A stretch of DNA of 55,610 nt from a virus: positions 1 through 55,610 of IMG/VR virus record IMGVR_UViG_3300022848_000583. One strand, given 5' to 3'. Made by a program: the position numbers and the translations under genes. The first letter of the stretch is position 1; every line of letters begins with the position of its first letter. The notes under the pieces were generated by a model. It was given only the letters and a program-made list of their open reading frames with translations, did no database searches and had not been told where the DNA came from. Positions 17,084-24,886 of the stretch are shown one piece after another.

Positions 17084-17661
17084 AAGTCTATTGATCTCTG
17101 TATAACTTCTTTGTATACTTCCGGATAACGGTGTTTGATTGTTTGTACTATCTGTTTAAATGTAACAGTTTTACCTAACAGTTCACCAACTAATACTTGA
17201 TCAAGTTTTAGGTAAAATTGTACTTTATTGCTTACCCTTACTAATTTATTCTTATCACTTATATTGTGGTGTAATTTGGTAATGGTGTTTAGTTGATCCA
17301 GCGGACGCAATATAAGTTTAGCATCAGTGAAACGCTGTAAATTAAGTAGCCAATAAAATTGTGGAGCATAGTGATTATTGAGGAACAGATAGTTATCAAC
17401 AAAATGCAAAACTGTATAGTCATCTAATTCAGTGTCTTCGACAAACTTGGTTACACCACTTACATAACGGTCAACAGGATCACGAACAAATACTTCAATC
17501 ATGTCCAGTTGTTTTATTTCTTCTAGTTCTAGTTTCCTAAACCCGGAGTTGTGTAGACTAGTTGATCCGTTTTTGTGTATAGGATACACAAATCTTCTTG
17601 GAGCAACTTCCAATACTTCGCATGAGTCTGGAAACAATATTGTATCAATCTGACTTAGCAT
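17065..17661 (-). CDS. Sulfotransferase-like protein
   Basis: The 198-residue protein has both PAPS-binding signatures of sulfotransferases: a 5'-phosphosulfate loop in YPIHKNGSTSL near residue 30 and a 3'-phosphate motif in VFVRDPVDRYVSG about 30 residues later. It is shorter than most family members (250 or more), with the C-terminal part reduced. It would transfer sulfate from PAPS to an alcohol or amine, possibly on a sugar; PAPS would come from the host. It overlaps a radical SAM gene on each side. Confidence 0.75.
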   Translation of the reverse strand: MLSQIDTILFPDSCEVLEVAPRRFVYPIHKNGSTSLHNSGFRKLELEEIKQLDMIEVFVRDPVDRYVSGVTKFVEDTELDDYTVLHFVDNYLFLNNHYAPQFYWLLNLQRFTDAKLILRPLDQLNTITKLHHNISDKNKLVRVSNKVQFYLKLDQVLVGELLGKTVTFKQIVQTIKHRYPEVYKEVIQRSIDLCNVLV

Positions 17662-18781
17662 ACTTTAACACATTAATGTCTATTCTATATTTCAAAAGTT
17701 CGTTTAGTTCAGACTCTGTAGTAGCTTTTGGCGCACAATATCCACAAACACAAATGCTTTTTACGCATTTGATTACTGGCATGCTTTTAGTTTCTAGTTG
17801 TTTTCTAAGTGTGTCTAACATTACCTGGTAATTATCAATATTACCCAACGGCTCAACACGGTTAGTAGTTACATTCGTTAAACAATCTTTTGTGCTAGAA
17901 TAAACTTTACCGTTATACTGTCTTAGAAACAAAAAGTACCAATTAACACTACAGTTCCAGTCTTTGAATCCTTGCTTGTTAATATACAGCAAGTTTTCTT
18001 TATAGTTGCCATTTACACACATCTTACGTCCGCCACAGCAAGCTCTACCTTTTGCTATGCTTAATACTTTTTCGTCGGATCCTTCAACTTCGTTACTTGT
18101 GAAGTTTGCTTGTATTTTTTGAAACTGCTTGCCGGTATAGGCCCATTGTTCTTCTGTGTTGTCTAGCCGTTTAAGAAAGAATGGTAGGTTATTGTCCTTG
18201 CAATACTGTACCATACGTTCTACGTCATCAAACATTTCTTTATCGTTGTGCATTAGCATCACACACTTGAAACGTTTGTTTATCTTTTTCAGTTGCAGGA
18301 TGTTTTTCTTATACTGCTCTTTTTGCTTGGGTATGTTCTCTGGATGATAACTTACAATAAACTCATCTATATGTGGAATAATCTTACTCCACATCCGTGT
18401 ACCTACAATACCATTTGTTGTACAGGTAACAGTTAGTTCCCATCGATCTTTATACTGTTGATATTTTTCTCTGACAAGTTCTAAGATTCTTAGAATTTGT
18501 GGATGTACTAAACTTTCGCCACCGTAAACATTTAATACAACTTTTCTATTACTTTCTTTTCTGTACTGCATGTACAGGTCCACATACGCATACATAAAGT
18601 CAATTGACTTTACGCACTCTTCCAGTGGTGGGTGCTGTGTGCTATTGTCGTGTCCGCCAAACTCGCCGATGCCGCAATAAGAACAATCTAAATTGCATTT
18701 TTTAGTTAGTTCCCAATCCAACAAGAAAGCAGGTGGTGCTGAAGGATCAAGACCAAATGTAATAGATTTAACTGGATTCAT
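17645..18781 (-). CDS. Radical SAM protein with C-terminal cysteine-rich region
   Basis: The 378-residue protein has the radical SAM motif CNLDCSYC near residue 30 and NVYGGESLVHP as the GGE strand. Its C-terminal third is rich in cysteines (RACCGG, MCVNG, DWNCS, ICVCGYC), suggesting one or two auxiliary clusters as in SPASM enzymes. It is the first gene of the six-gene cassette, starting just beyond the gp32 terminator hairpin, so the cassette must have its own promoter or read-through; I see no clear promoter in the 76-base gap. Confidence 0.85.
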   Translation of the reverse strand: MNPVKSITFGLDPSAPPAFLLDWELTKKCNLDCSYCGIGEFGGHDNSTQHPPLEECVKSIDFMYAYVDLYMQYRKESNRKVVLNVYGGESLVHPQILRILELVREKYQQYKDRWELTVTCTTNGIVGTRMWSKIIPHIDEFIVSYHPENIPKQKEQYKKNILQLKKINKRFKCVMLMHNDKEMFDDVERMVQYCKDNNLPFFLKRLDNTEEQWAYTGKQFQKIQANFTSNEVEGSDEKVLSIAKGRACCGGRKMCVNGNYKENLLYINKQGFKDWNCSVNWYFLFLRQYNGKVYSSTKDCLTNVTTNRVEPLGNIDNYQVMLDTLRKQLETKSMPVIKCVKSICVCGYCAPKATTESELNELLKYRIDINVLKYAKSD

Positions 18782-18795
18782 TTTTTACAAAAAGT

Positions 18796-18828
18796 AATAT
18801 GTTGGGGCAAAGAACACCCCAACATATT
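18796..18828 (-). terminator. Rho-independent terminator after gp32
   Basis: A perfect 12-base-pair inverted repeat (arms 18796-18807 and 18817-18828, 9-base loop) is followed on the minus strand by a run of T (ACTTTTTGT). It lies 30 bases after the gp32 stop and separates gp32 from the cassette that follows. Confidence 0.85.
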
Positions 18829-18857
18829 TAACACAAGTACTATTATAATTAATAGTA

Positions 18858-19859
18858 TTACTTACTACGATTTCGAATCATTGCCAATATGTCTTCGGCA
18901 CGTTTGCTCGAATCGTTTGCTGGTGCTTCTGCTGTTACAGTTTCAGCAACAGGAGCGGGTGCGGCTTCAACAACAGGAGCGGGTGTAGCAGGCTCCGCAC
19001 TAGGCGTAGGTTGTGCTACAGAAGGTGATGATTCTTCGCTCTTGGTTGCTGGTGCCGCATTTGTTACCATCATGCCTGGTGGTCTATAATACTGCCCCCA
19101 GCGTTCTGCGTCATATGCTTGTCCGTCAACGCTGGCTTCAAACATTTCTTTAATTACTTTAAGTTCAACTTCGCCAGGTTGTTTTGGTAAGAAGTCACTA
19201 AGATTAAACAAACCGTGTGTGTCAATAGCCGCTTGTTCGTCTGCTGTTAATGCTGACTCACGTCTACTCCACTTGCTGGTGCTATAGTCTGCATAGCCGC
19301 CTTTGCTGGTTTTTGTAACTGTAAAATCTAATCCTGCTGTAATATCAGTTGGAAGATTTTCTAGTTCTGGATCCATTAGTGCCGATTTGATCAAGTTAAA
19401 GATCTGCGGACTAATCACAAGCCTACGAATAGGATTATCTGGAGCCTTGTCATCAGCAAGAGCATTTTCTCGCACAAAGCCTTGGAACAAGTAACTTTTC
19501 TTCTTCCAGTACTTACGACCCATGTCTTCCAAACTTGCGTCTTTAAACCATCCACGTACTTCTGCTAGAATGGGGCATGCTTCTTTGTACATTTCTACAC
19601 AAGGTACTTGTACAATAACAGGCCTGCTGTCTGCTTGCCCTTTAACTCCTGCAAATGGAAGTCTAATCATTAGGCGTTCTGCCCAAAAGAAGTCGTTGTT
19701 TGAGTTGCCGTCTGGTAGGAATCTAATTCTAGTGCTGGAACCTTCTGATATGTTCCAATGCGGATAAATGGCGTTGTCGCCCGGTGATCTTCCTCCGCCT
19801 GCACTGCGTGTGTCTTGCGCTTGTAGTTTTGCTCTGATTTCAGCCAATGATGTTGCCAT
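18858..19859 (-). CDS. 32: gp32 single-stranded DNA-binding protein
   Basis: The 333-residue protein follows the T4-like gp32 pattern: IRFLPDGNSN (T4 has VIRFLPSKN), a core with YWKKKSYLFQGFV, and an Ala/Pro-rich linker near residues 265-315. It ends RAEDILAMIRNRSK instead of the acidic T4 tail. Only two cysteines are present in the region of the T4 zinc site (VPCVEMYKEACPI), so the full Cys3-His set is not visible. It coats single-stranded DNA during replication and recombination and works with UvsX and UvsY. It has its own sigma-70-like promoter and a terminator, consistent with a single-gene transcript. Confidence 0.92.
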   Translation of the reverse strand: MATSLAEIRAKLQAQDTRSAGGGRSPGDNAIYPHWNISEGSSTRIRFLPDGNSNNDFFWAERLMIRLPFAGVKGQADSRPVIVQVPCVEMYKEACPILAEVRGWFKDASLEDMGRKYWKKKSYLFQGFVRENALADDKAPDNPIRRLVISPQIFNLIKSALMDPELENLPTDITAGLDFTVTKTSKGGYADYSTSKWSRRESALTADEQAAIDTHGLFNLSDFLPKQPGEVELKVIKEMFEASVDGQAYDAERWGQYYRPPGMMVTNAAPATKSEESSPSVAQPTPSAEPATPAPVVEAAPAPVAETVTAEAPANDSSKRAEDILAMIRNRSK

Positions 19860-19924
19860 AATGTATTTCTCCTTAATAAAATGCCTTAATAAATGTGCCT
19901 AGATATAACACTGCACTGTGCAAT

Positions 19925-19952
19925 ATTATAACAGTTTTATTTATCTTGTCAA
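19925..19952 (-). promoter_or_regulatory. Sigma-70-type early promoter for gp32
   Basis: The minus strand has TTGACA (19952-19947), a 16-base spacer and TATAAT (19930-19925), an exact match at both hexamers. The expected start, near 19918, leaves a leader of about 60 bases ending in AAGGAG before the ATG at 19859. Confidence 0.85.
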
Positions 19953-19963
19953 AGAGAAATTTA

Positions 19964-21397
19964 TTATTTTTTATCCAAACCACTTAACCAACGAATCATG
20001 TCTAAATCTTCATCTTCGTTCATGGCATTAGGTATTACTGGATCGCCATTACCAGCTGGCATTGTTGATGCCGCATATGTGTCATTGTCTGGTTCTTGTG
20101 GGCGTGGTGCAGGAGCGGTTGTGTTTATTGCTTGTGATTGCAGTATTGCTTCAAGTTCTTCTGCTAGGTCTGATTCACCGTTTTGGGCTAGCCAGGCAGA
20201 AATCATTGGTCTTGCATCTACATCTGGTCCTTGCTTGCTTAATTCTTGTAACTGAGCTGATACATCATCGTTATCCACGATACTAATACCTTGTATTGCG
20301 GCCATGGCGTCTTGTCCGTCTACACCAGTTGTGATTGGATCGTCAAACAGTTCTAAAAGTTTATCGGTTGCGGCTGGACCAAATGTTTCTTCTGTTACGT
20401 CTGTTGCCCAGTCTTCAAATTGACTTGTGTACGCACGTTGTACATACGGTAGTGCGTCATTGAATCTATCGTCGTATATTTTCTTAACAAAACGCTCACG
20501 CAAATCATCTATATCGACGTCGTCTTCTGGTTTGGCATAGTTTTCTGCCATGGATAACAATATCCCGTGTCCTTTGGATCCTTTGAAACTTTCCAAATTC
20601 TTTTTAACTTCTTGATAGCGAGCAAGTGCCGCTTCGACCATGCGTGTTGTTTCTGTGTCTTCAAATGTTCTGTTGTTCATGTTACGAGCAAAGTGTCGCA
20701 TAGCACTCATCTCTTTAACCATCTCAGCGATAACTTCGCTACCGCTATCGTTAATTTCGCCACCACGATTTAGGTGATTCGCTAATGCCCTAGCACCATG
20801 TAGGTTTTTGTGATCAAGTAAGAAGCGTTCTCCTACTGGTGTTTCAATAAAAACCTTGCTGATGTTTCTGGCACGAGCACCATGTTTGTCTGGGTCAATT
20901 GATTCTACGTGTTTAATAATAATTTTATGCTCACCTAAGTTTGCATAACTGGTATGCTTGTCTCTATTGTCACCATACAACTTTGCTTCTGATACTACCT
21001 CGTCTGAGTCCAAAGTACCATCTGCTACACTTTGTTGTTTTATATTTCTTAAATCAAGGTTACTACGATTGATATCACGGACATCAAAGTTTAACATGTT
21101 TCTTTTTGCAAACATGCGCAAATCCTTTAAGAACATAAACCATTTTTTTGTGTCGAGATCGGACATTTCTTCTGTTATGTTCATACCATAATAAACTTTA
21201 AGTGATTGTTCATCAATGATACTAATAGTAACATTTCCGTAATTCTCTCCATCTTCTCCTACGTAGTCAAAGTTAAAAAATCTTGCAAGTTCGGGGTCGC
21301 TAGTACGGTTAGCCTTGTTGTTCCCAAGACTAATGTTGTCAAAACGAGCACGGATTTTTTCAAATAAAGAAGCTGATATGTTGTCTAATTCACGCAT
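19964..21397 (-). CDS. Conserved marine T4-like phage protein of unknown function
   Basis: The 477-residue protein begins MRELDNISASLFEKI. I recall this type from other marine T4-like phages, annotated only as hypothetical. It is acidic, predicted mostly alpha/beta in the first 250 residues, then helical, with a Pro/Ala/Thr-rich linker around residues 425-455 and a short conserved C-terminal tail ending MIRWLSGLDKK. No catalytic motif is visible. Its late-type promoter octamer sits 5 bases before the ATG, which suggests late expression and perhaps a virion role. Confidence 0.7.
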   Translation of the reverse strand: MRELDNISASLFEKIRARFDNISLGNNKANRTSDPELARFFNFDYVGEDGENYGNVTISIIDEQSLKVYYGMNITEEMSDLDTKKWFMFLKDLRMFAKRNMLNFDVRDINRSNLDLRNIKQQSVADGTLDSDEVVSEAKLYGDNRDKHTSYANLGEHKIIIKHVESIDPDKHGARARNISKVFIETPVGERFLLDHKNLHGARALANHLNRGGEINDSGSEVIAEMVKEMSAMRHFARNMNNRTFEDTETTRMVEAALARYQEVKKNLESFKGSKGHGILLSMAENYAKPEDDVDIDDLRERFVKKIYDDRFNDALPYVQRAYTSQFEDWATDVTEETFGPAATDKLLELFDDPITTGVDGQDAMAAIQGISIVDNDDVSAQLQELSKQGPDVDARPMISAWLAQNGESDLAEELEAILQSQAINTTAPAPRPQEPDNDTYAASTMPAGNGDPVIPNAMNEDEDLDMIRWLSGLDKK

Positions 21398-21401
21398 TAC
21401 A

Positions 21402-21947
21402 TTATTTATGCGTAAAAGAGCCGAAGTAGGTGTAACTGCTTAGGCGCAATTGGTCCTTAGGGAGTACGTTAGGAACTCCGTGATATTGGTCTGAGCCATT
21501 CAACATGAAGTAACCTGTATTAACCTTGTAATGGAACGTATAACGTATTGTTTTGTCTGGGTTATAAAACACTGTACCATGTTCTGACCCTGCATTATCT
21601 AATAGATATATCTGCATTGCTGTTGGTATGTCACCATCTGTGTGCATTTTACAAGTATATGGAGAGTAATCAAGCCAAAAACTACTCCAGCAATCATATT
21701 CCGGAAAGTGTCCATTCATTGAATCTGCAATATCAAGACGCACGGTATTGAGATGCTTATCCAATTCAAACAATATGCTGTCTTGGGGTGGTAATAATTT
21801 TCGTCTAGGCCAATCCAATTGCCCTTCTTGCAACTCCCAATCATATTCCATAAAGTCTACTTGACTAATTTGGTCGATCAAATCTTGCGGATAAATGTCT
21901 TCTACTAGAAATAGATTATGTTGACTGTCAACCGGAGTAATTTTCAT
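21402..21947 (-). CDS. 2OG-Fe(II) oxygenase
   Basis: The 181-residue protein has the iron triad of 2-oxoglutarate dioxygenases: H-x-D in CKMHTDGD near residue 100 and a distal histidine in SDQYHGV, then the 2OG-binding arginine in QLRLSSYTYFG. Such small oxygenases are common in marine T4-like phages; substrates are unknown. Its ATG overlaps the stop of the terminase C-half by 4 bases, so they are translated together. Its last codons (CAT AAA TAA) form the late-promoter octamer of the next gene. Confidence 0.85.
   Translation of the reverse strand: MKITPVDSQHNLFLVEDIYPQDLIDQISQVDFMEYDWELQEGQLDWPRRKLLPPQDSILFELDKHLNTVRLDIADSMNGHFPEYDCWSSFWLDYSPYTCKMHTDGDIPTAMQIYLLDNAGSEHGTVFYNPDKTIRYTFHYKVNTGYFMLNGSDQYHGVPNVLPKDQLRLSSYTYFGSFTHK
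21403..21410 (-). promoter_or_regulatory. Late promoter octamer CATAAATA
   Basis: The octamer overlaps the last codons and stop of the oxygenase gene and lies 5 bases before the ATG at 21397, a near-leaderless arrangement. Confidence 0.5.
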
Positions 21948-23332
21948 ATCATTATAAAGGGCATCGGCGCTTGGAAATCATCTGCACCATCACGCATGTG
22001 ACTATCTAGTTCACTGTCAAAACTCTGTAGTGCCTGTGTCATTCTTAATGCCAATAAACTGGCCATGACCAAATCATCACGTTCGCCTTGTTTTGCGCTA
22101 AAACTAGCACCGTGCGCCACAAATGTTTTAAGTTCACTAATTAAGTTTTGACTGTTGATAATCATTTTCTTACTTTCGATCAAACTTTTAAACTTTGCAC
22201 ACACTGTTAGCTTAGACCTATTTGTAGTAGTAAACCCTTTTCTGTGTAGTCTAGACGAACCCGGGGTAACAGGCTGACTTAAAAATGTGCCTTTGATGTT
22301 CTCTTCACCCATATCACTGATCACTACCAGTCCTGCTTCGCCAAGTGTGTTGTTTTCTATACTATAATAAATGTTATTGGGTGTTTGTGTCATTTCCGCA
22401 ATGTAGTCACAAATTTCCTTTAGGATACCAATTTGTCTTTGTATTGGTGTTTTGTTGTGTTGCCATTCGCCACATTGTATCATTGTAGGCAATTCAAATA
22501 CTTGTATAGCCGCGGGATCACCACCTGTGCCAAGACTTGGATCCAACCCAATTACGTATGTTTTGCCTTTTTGAGGTTTTTTATACCAACGCACTTGTCC
22601 TTGTTTCTCTATGGGACCTTTCCCTTCCATGTCAATCAGTGTGGTGCTGTTAATCAGTGTTTCGTCGTAAATTAAGAACTCACATCCGTGTTCTCGTCTG
22701 AAGCGTTCTTCACCGATACGCCCCATTTCCTCTTCTTTCCACTTGTCATCCCTGTCAGGATGTTCCCACCAGTCTGACTTGTACGCATAGAAACCATTAA
22801 TACCTAACCCGTTTTTGGTTGGGTTACCATACTCGTCTACACTCTTGTTGGCTTGTTTCCATATAAACGCAAACTGATCTTCGTCACTGTTTGGTGTTGA
22901 TGTAATGATTGCTTGACCACCAGTACTAAGTGTGGGTGATATGGATGTCCAAAACTCTCTAGCAATGGTGGGTCGAACAAATGCGAACTCGTCGCATTGA
23001 TGAGAATTAATCTTATTTGCTAGTATGACATGATTCTCTGCATTAAATATTTCGTATGTGTCTTCTAATACCATATCTTCTAATGCTGTTACTATTTTAA
23101 TAGTATTTTCAGAATCTAATTTATCACCTAGTACAATATCTTTTACTTTAATTTCAGTATTACTGATAAAAAATCGATGCTCAAGGGTAGCAATAATAAA
23201 CGACTCATCATTAAATGTTATTTTTCGAGAGTCTTTATTTGCAGTTTCATTTACAAAAATGCCTTCAAAATCTTCCCAACCGTTGGGTGTAAAAATTTGG
23301 TATTCTGTATTAGGTGCGTAAGTTTGTTTCAT
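21944..23332 (-). CDS. 17: Terminase large subunit gp17, C-half, fused to split intein C-part
   Basis: The 462-residue protein has an N-terminal intein part (residues 1-112) followed by the C-extein. The extein begins with Cys113-Asp-Glu, which completes the ATPase Walker B motif, then AIITSTPNSDED (coupling motif). The RNase H-like nuclease follows, with VIGLDPSLGTGG, YSIENNTLGEAG and ERDDLVMASLLAL giving its acidic residues. It is the packaging motor and DNA-cutting enzyme after trans-splicing to the N-half (24211-24858); the joined protein would be about 521 residues, a normal size. The ATG overlaps the end of the homing endonuclease gene by 23 bases. Confidence 0.92.
   Translation of the reverse strand: MKQTYAPNTEYQIFTPNGWEDFEGIFVNETANKDSRKITFNDESFIIATLEHRFFISNTEIKVKDIVLGDKLDSENTIKIVTALEDMVLEDTYEIFNAENHVILANKINSHQCDEFAFVRPTIAREFWTSISPTLSTGGQAIITSTPNSDEDQFAFIWKQANKSVDEYGNPTKNGLGINGFYAYKSDWWEHPDRDDKWKEEEMGRIGEERFRREHGCEFLIYDETLINSTTLIDMEGKGPIEKQGQVRWYKKPQKGKTYVIGLDPSLGTGGDPAAIQVFELPTMIQCGEWQHNKTPIQRQIGILKEICDYIAEMTQTPNNIYYSIENNTLGEAGLVVISDMGEENIKGTFLSQPVTPGSSRLHRKGFTTTNRSKLTVCAKFKSLIESKKMIINSQNLISELKTFVAHGASFSAKQGERDDLVMASLLALRMTQALQSFDSELDSHMRDGADDFQAPMPFIMI
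22997..23332 (-). other. Split intein, C-terminal part (112 residues)
   Basis: It carries the Hint motifs missing from the N-part: block B in IIATLEHRFF (with the T-x2-H-type histidine) and blocks F/G in EDTYEIFNAENHVILAN ending SHQ before Cys+1. The split falls between blocks A and B, not at the usual site before block F. The last residue is Gln, not Asn. The layout resembles the AceL-TerL intein known from Antarctic lake metagenomes. Confidence 0.88.
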
Positions 23333-24203
23333 TAAACCTCTCTATTAGCATTGCACCACTAACCAATGCAGATTCTTTTATGTCATAACGAATCATATTT
23401 AAAAAAACATCAAATTCACTTTTTGATCTATCTATATTATAACTAGCACGGTTGAATAAAGTATCCAAGGTTATAGTACACTTACCATGTTTTGATAAAT
23501 TATCATGCCAAGGCAACATTTGTAAATTACTTTTACTACCTATCAATAATGGACTAACATTATCTTTATATCCTTGTAGTATAGAATATATATGGTCTAT
23601 ATGGTAGGCCCCAGCAACTCCAGCAACTCCTGTTTTGTATCCAGTTGTTATAGCTGATCGCTGTTTTTCGGTAAGATATAATACTATTGACTTATAACGG
23701 TAAAATTCGTTTCGTAGTGCAGGATCTAATATAATTCCTTTCTTAACCTTAGTGTTATTGCCTTTTACAATAGCATGTGTTGCTAATTGTGAATAACCGT
23801 TTCTGCCAAATTGGTCTATATTGTTCATATGAGTAGCACGGGTCTTTTTGCCTAGTTTGGCGTATCCTGATACACCGTCTGAATCCAGACTGGATAATGT
23901 CTGTTTTGATTTAACACATGCCAGCTGGTGCTTCGTTAATCCACTAGTCTTATCTATTTCTTTTAAGCCATCTTTGATATTTTTTCGGCGGGCGGGCGTT
24001 ACACCTCTAACACCAGGGAACAATTTGTCATATTCTGCTACGGTCATCTCTAGTACACGTTCAATGTATGTTGTTTTTATCATACTTAATCGCTCGTTAC
24101 TTACTGGACAAAGTATATAATCTATATTTTCTGTTAAGTAATCTGAATATAGTTGCGAGTTTCTTTTTTGATTTCTACGTTTAAATTGCTCTAGTTTGTT
24201 CAT
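23310..24203 (-). CDS. Free-standing HNH homing endonuclease between terminase halves
   Basis: The product is about 297 residues with ATG 24203 as start (8 bases after the N-half stop and just after a late-promoter octamer). The N-terminal half is basic and contains two short similar segments (DGVSGYAKLGKKTRATHMN and QFGRNGYSQLATHA) that look like DNA-binding repeats. The C-terminal half has a His-Me/HNH core, YHIDHIYSI, then SNLQMLPWHDNLSKHGK. It probably cuts an uninterrupted terminase gene and spreads the split intein locus. It is encoded outside the intein frame, as in fractured-gene split-intein loci. Confidence 0.82.
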   Translation of the reverse strand: MNKLEQFKRRNQKRNSQLYSDYLTENIDYILCPVSNERLSMIKTTYIERVLEMTVAEYDKLFPGVRGVTPARRKNIKDGLKEIDKTSGLTKHQLACVKSKQTLSSLDSDGVSGYAKLGKKTRATHMNNIDQFGRNGYSQLATHAIVKGNNTKVKKGIILDPALRNEFYRYKSIVLYLTEKQRSAITTGYKTGVAGVAGAYHIDHIYSILQGYKDNVSPLLIGSKSNLQMLPWHDNLSKHGKCTITLDTLFNRASYNIDRSKSEFDVFLNMIRYDIKESALVSGAMLIERFNETNLRT

Positions 24204-24207
24204 ACTG

Positions 24208-24215
24208 TATTTATA
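24208..24215 (-). promoter_or_regulatory. Late promoter octamer TATAAATA for the homing endonuclease
   Basis: A perfect T4-type TATAAATA. Its internal TAA is the stop codon of the terminase N-half, and it ends 4 bases before the endonuclease ATG at 24203, so the endonuclease message would be leaderless. Confidence 0.65.
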
Positions 24216-24858
24216 CGAATGCAAATTCATCACCTGAATATTCATCTGGACTATAAAGTTTAATACATAAATCCTTTAATGTAATATCTTCTTCTGCCAA
24301 CGTTTGTTTGTTTCGAATACGAACAATAGTGTCTCCACCTAAACAATATAGCAGTGTAATACTCATACCTCGTCCAGTTGTTTCGGTGGTTGTTTGTGAA
24401 ACAATACGTGATCCGTTTTCAAAGTCTATACTGCCTTTGTTGTAACTAACAACACCAGCACGTATATAGTCCGGGCAAAGTTCGTATGCATACCTAACAC
24501 GTTGCATAATCTCTTGCGCACCTGTGTACTTGTGTGCGGCAATAAGAATTGTGCTATCTGGGTTAAACATGGCCCGCCATAGCAGGTACCCAGCGGCAGT
24601 GGTTGTTTTACCAGTCTGCCTGGGCATAAGACTAATGCTGAATCGGTTTGTATGGTAAGCGTTGATCAGTCTATCCTGGTACTCAAATGGCTTATACAGC
24701 ATCTTACCTCTTGTGGGGTGCTGTATATTAAAGAAGTTACTCATAAAGAAGGTCGGCCCGGTGTCTGGGTCTGCACACTTCATGAATTCCTGTATTTGCT
24801 CCTCTGTGAAGCTTACCTTCTGGTAAGGAGACTTAATAATGTTTGCTTCGTTTGACAT
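24211..24858 (-). CDS. 17: Terminase large subunit gp17, N-half, fused to split intein N-part
   Basis: Starting at ATG 24858 (the first residues match gp17 style, and earlier in-frame starts run into the divergent gene), this is 215 residues: a 171-residue N-extein and a 44-residue intein end. The extein has the packaging ATPase Walker A motif SLMPRQTGKTT and ends GRGMSITLLY, the first half of Walker B. The second half (CDEFAFV) is supplied by the other gene after trans-splicing, so neither half alone can be an ATPase. The last seven residues, GDEFAFV, copy the Walker B peptide. Confidence 0.92.
   Translation of the reverse strand: MSNEANIIKSPYQKVSFTEEQIQEFMKCADPDTGPTFFMSNFFNIQHPTRGKMLYKPFEYQDRLINAYHTNRFSISLMPRQTGKTTTAAGYLLWRAMFNPDSTILIAAHKYTGAQEIMQRVRYAYELCPDYIRAGVVSYNKGSIDFENGSRIVSQTTTETTGRGMSITLLYCLGGDTIVRIRNKQTLAEEDITLKDLCIKLYSPDEYSGDEFAFV
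24214..24345 (-). other. Split intein, N-terminal part (44 residues)
   Basis: It starts with Cys1 in block A (CLGGDTIVRIR), and a short helix DITLKDLCIKLY follows. About 31 residues correspond to a very short intein N-part; the last 13 (from SPDEYSG) have no Hint counterpart and end with the Walker B-like DEFAFV. Confidence 0.88.
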
Positions 24859-24880
24859 AATGATATATACTTTATATACA
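24852..24880 (+). promoter_or_regulatory. Sigma-70-type promoter for HNH nuclease gene
   Basis: TTGACA (24852-24857), a 17-base spacer and TATACA (24875-24880), six bases before the ATG at 24887. The -35 element overlaps the start of the divergent terminase gene. Transcription would begin at or next to the ATG. Confidence 0.6.
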
Positions 24881-24886
24881 GTACTT

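Noticed and set aside
21944-24858. Terminase broken by sequencing error or pseudogenisation
   Set aside because: Both halves carry intact intein motifs at the break, and the catalytic residues are all kept.
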